64,000 nucleotides of DNA, taken from positions 930,001 through 994,000 of the forward strand of contig NZ_CP099966.1 of the NCBI RefSeq assembly GCF_025403485.1. The letters are read 5' to 3'. The translations under genes and the position numbers were made by a program. This stretch comes from Chryseobacterium paludis (GTDB lineage Bacteria > Bacteroidota > Bacteroidia > Flavobacteriales > Weeksellaceae). Shown one piece after another: positions 63,197-64,000 of the stretch. The notes beneath the pieces were generated by a model. It was not told the origin of the DNA. It worked only from the letters and a program-made list of their open reading frames with translations, and did not search any database. How positions within the stretch are numbered: position 1 is the first letter of the stretch; each line of letters opens with the position of its first letter.

Positions 63197-64000
63197 ATGA
63201 CGAAAAGTAGATATGTCCTGTTTATTCCAATATTATTGCTTTCTTGTGGCAAAAAAAAGGAACAGACAAAAGAGAAACCTATACAAAGTTATCAGGTATT
63301 AACTCTCACTCCGAGATCGGTAACAGTTTATAATGATTTCCCAGCCTCCATACAAGGTGAAAATGTAGTGGAAATAAAGCCCATGGTTTCTGGTTACCTC
63401 CAGGATATTTATGTTTCCGAAGGAGCCGCAGTAACTAAAGGACAGCTATTATTCCGGATCAAAAATCCCCAATATGAACAGGACATTGTTACAGCCAGGG
63501 GAGCTATAAAAATAGCAGAAGCCAACGTCAATACTGCCCGTATGAATGTGGAGAAAGCAAGACCTCTGGTAGAACAGGAAATTGTAAGCAAATATCAACT
63601 GAGTTCCGCTTTATATACTTTACAGTCACAAGAGGCTGCTTTGTCTCAGGCAAAAGCAACTCTTGCCAATGCTCAAACCAATCAAGGATATACCTACATC
63701 CGAAGTCCACAAAGTGGAACCATTGGTCTTATTCCTTATAAAATAGGTGCTTTAGTAAGCAGTACAACAACAGATCCGCTTACGACACTTTCCGACACCA
63801 CAAGTGTTTTCGCCTATTTTTCCCTCAGTGAAAAACAGCTTCTGGATTTTATGAATACAATGAAAGGAAGTACGACGCTGGAAAAATTAAATAATATGCC
63901 TCTGGTCACATTAGTATTGGCTGATGGAACCGTTTATCCTGAAAAAGGCAAACTGGTAACAGCCAGCGGTGGCATAAACACGAGTACCGGTACTGCAACA
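63197..64000 (+). CDS. RND efflux periplasmic adaptor (AcrA-like), truncated at the window edge
   Basis: The 268 visible residues start MTKSRYVLF with a lipobox (LLLSCG), then a barrel-sandwich half-motif (VEIKPMVSGYLQDIYVSEGAAVTKG), an alpha-helical hairpin (residues about 100-160, ENEQ-rich) and the second lipoyl half (YTYIRSPQSGTIGLI). It links an inner-membrane RND pump and an outer channel. The rest lies beyond 64000, where the pump genes are likely. The start at 63197 fits the signal peptide. Confidence 0.9.
   Translation, partial: MTKSRYVLFIPILLLSCGKKKEQTKEKPIQSYQVLTLTPRSVTVYNDFPASIQGENVVEIKPMVSGYLQDIYVSEGAAVTKGQLLFRIKNPQYEQDIVTARGAIKIAEANVNTARMNVEKARPLVEQEIVSKYQLSSALYTLQSQEAALSQAKATLANAQTNQGYTYIRSPQSGTIGLIPYKIGALVSSTTTDPLTTLSDTTSVFAYFSLSEKQLLDFMNTMKGSTTLEKLNNMPLVTLVLADGTVYPEKGKLVTASGGINTSTGTAT

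Noticed and set aside
1..64000. CRISPR arrays, prophage or transposase genes
   Set aside because: No regularly spaced repeats, phage genes or transposase frames were found on reading both strands.

Overview
The window looks like chromosome from a flavobacterium, most likely Chryseobacterium or a close relative in the Weeksellaceae. The evidence is AT-rich DNA, the Bacteroidota promoter element TAnnTTTG in front of many genes, weak ribosome binding sites, a GLPGLI-family protein, several short double-glycine bacteriocin-like peptides, and gene content typical of the group. There is no phage, no insertion sequence and no CRISPR array. The right end cuts an RND-type membrane fusion protein.

Layout. 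1-9.6 kb: era, a DoxX protein, two tandem double-glycine peptides, an S9D-type peptidase, a HAD phosphatase, a Crp/Fnr regulator, a MATE exporter and an NtrC-like regulator that lacks its DNA-binding domain. 9.7-18.7 kb: a PLP homeostasis protein, a deacetylase lipoprotein, DUF72, then a copper module (CopA ATPase with four metal-binding repeats, a CopZ-like chaperone, and an AraC regulator with a metal-binding-like N-terminus), an RRM protein and a BlaI/PAP2 pair. 18.8-30.7 kb: pyruvate dehydrogenase E1-alpha and E2 without E1-beta, an ABC ATPase, an L,D-transpeptidase-like protein, RadC, a small surface-modification group, soluble pyrophosphatase, and a membrane pyrophosphatase fused to an OmpA domain. 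30.7-39.5 kb: an aminotransferase, an M28 peptidase, endonuclease V and a tripartite efflux operon with a divergent AraC regulator. 39.6-47.5 kb: the branched-chain amino acid operon ilvE-D-B-N-C-A. A 19-residue Ile/Val-rich leader peptide and a terminator precede it, as in classical attenuation, and a partial duplication of the operon start follows. 47.6-53.1 kb: a possible small RNA, a PdxR-like regulator, a deoxyribonucleotidase/DeoR pair with a helically phased operator array, and two more double-glycine peptides. 53.2-60.9 kb: an accessory stretch of small and unknown genes, a four-copy intergenic hairpin repeat, a fifth double-glycine peptide, a decayed DUF5648 gene, and two unknown genes separated and flanked by attC-like sites. 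A tRNA-Arg, a short-chain dehydrogenase with an AraC regulator, and the truncated efflux gene close the window.

The clearest regulatory circuits are three. Ile/Val attenuation controls the ilv operon. A 21-bp-spaced direct repeat in front of copZ-copA is probably bound by the adjacent metal-binding AraC protein. A 10-bp-phased TTGCA array lies between the deoR and nucleotidase genes. The most unusual elements are the ilv leader with its duplicated start, the fused AraC regulator, the pyrophosphatase-OmpA fusion, the double-glycine peptides and the repeat-rich accessory region. All calls come from reading the sequence; no database search was run.
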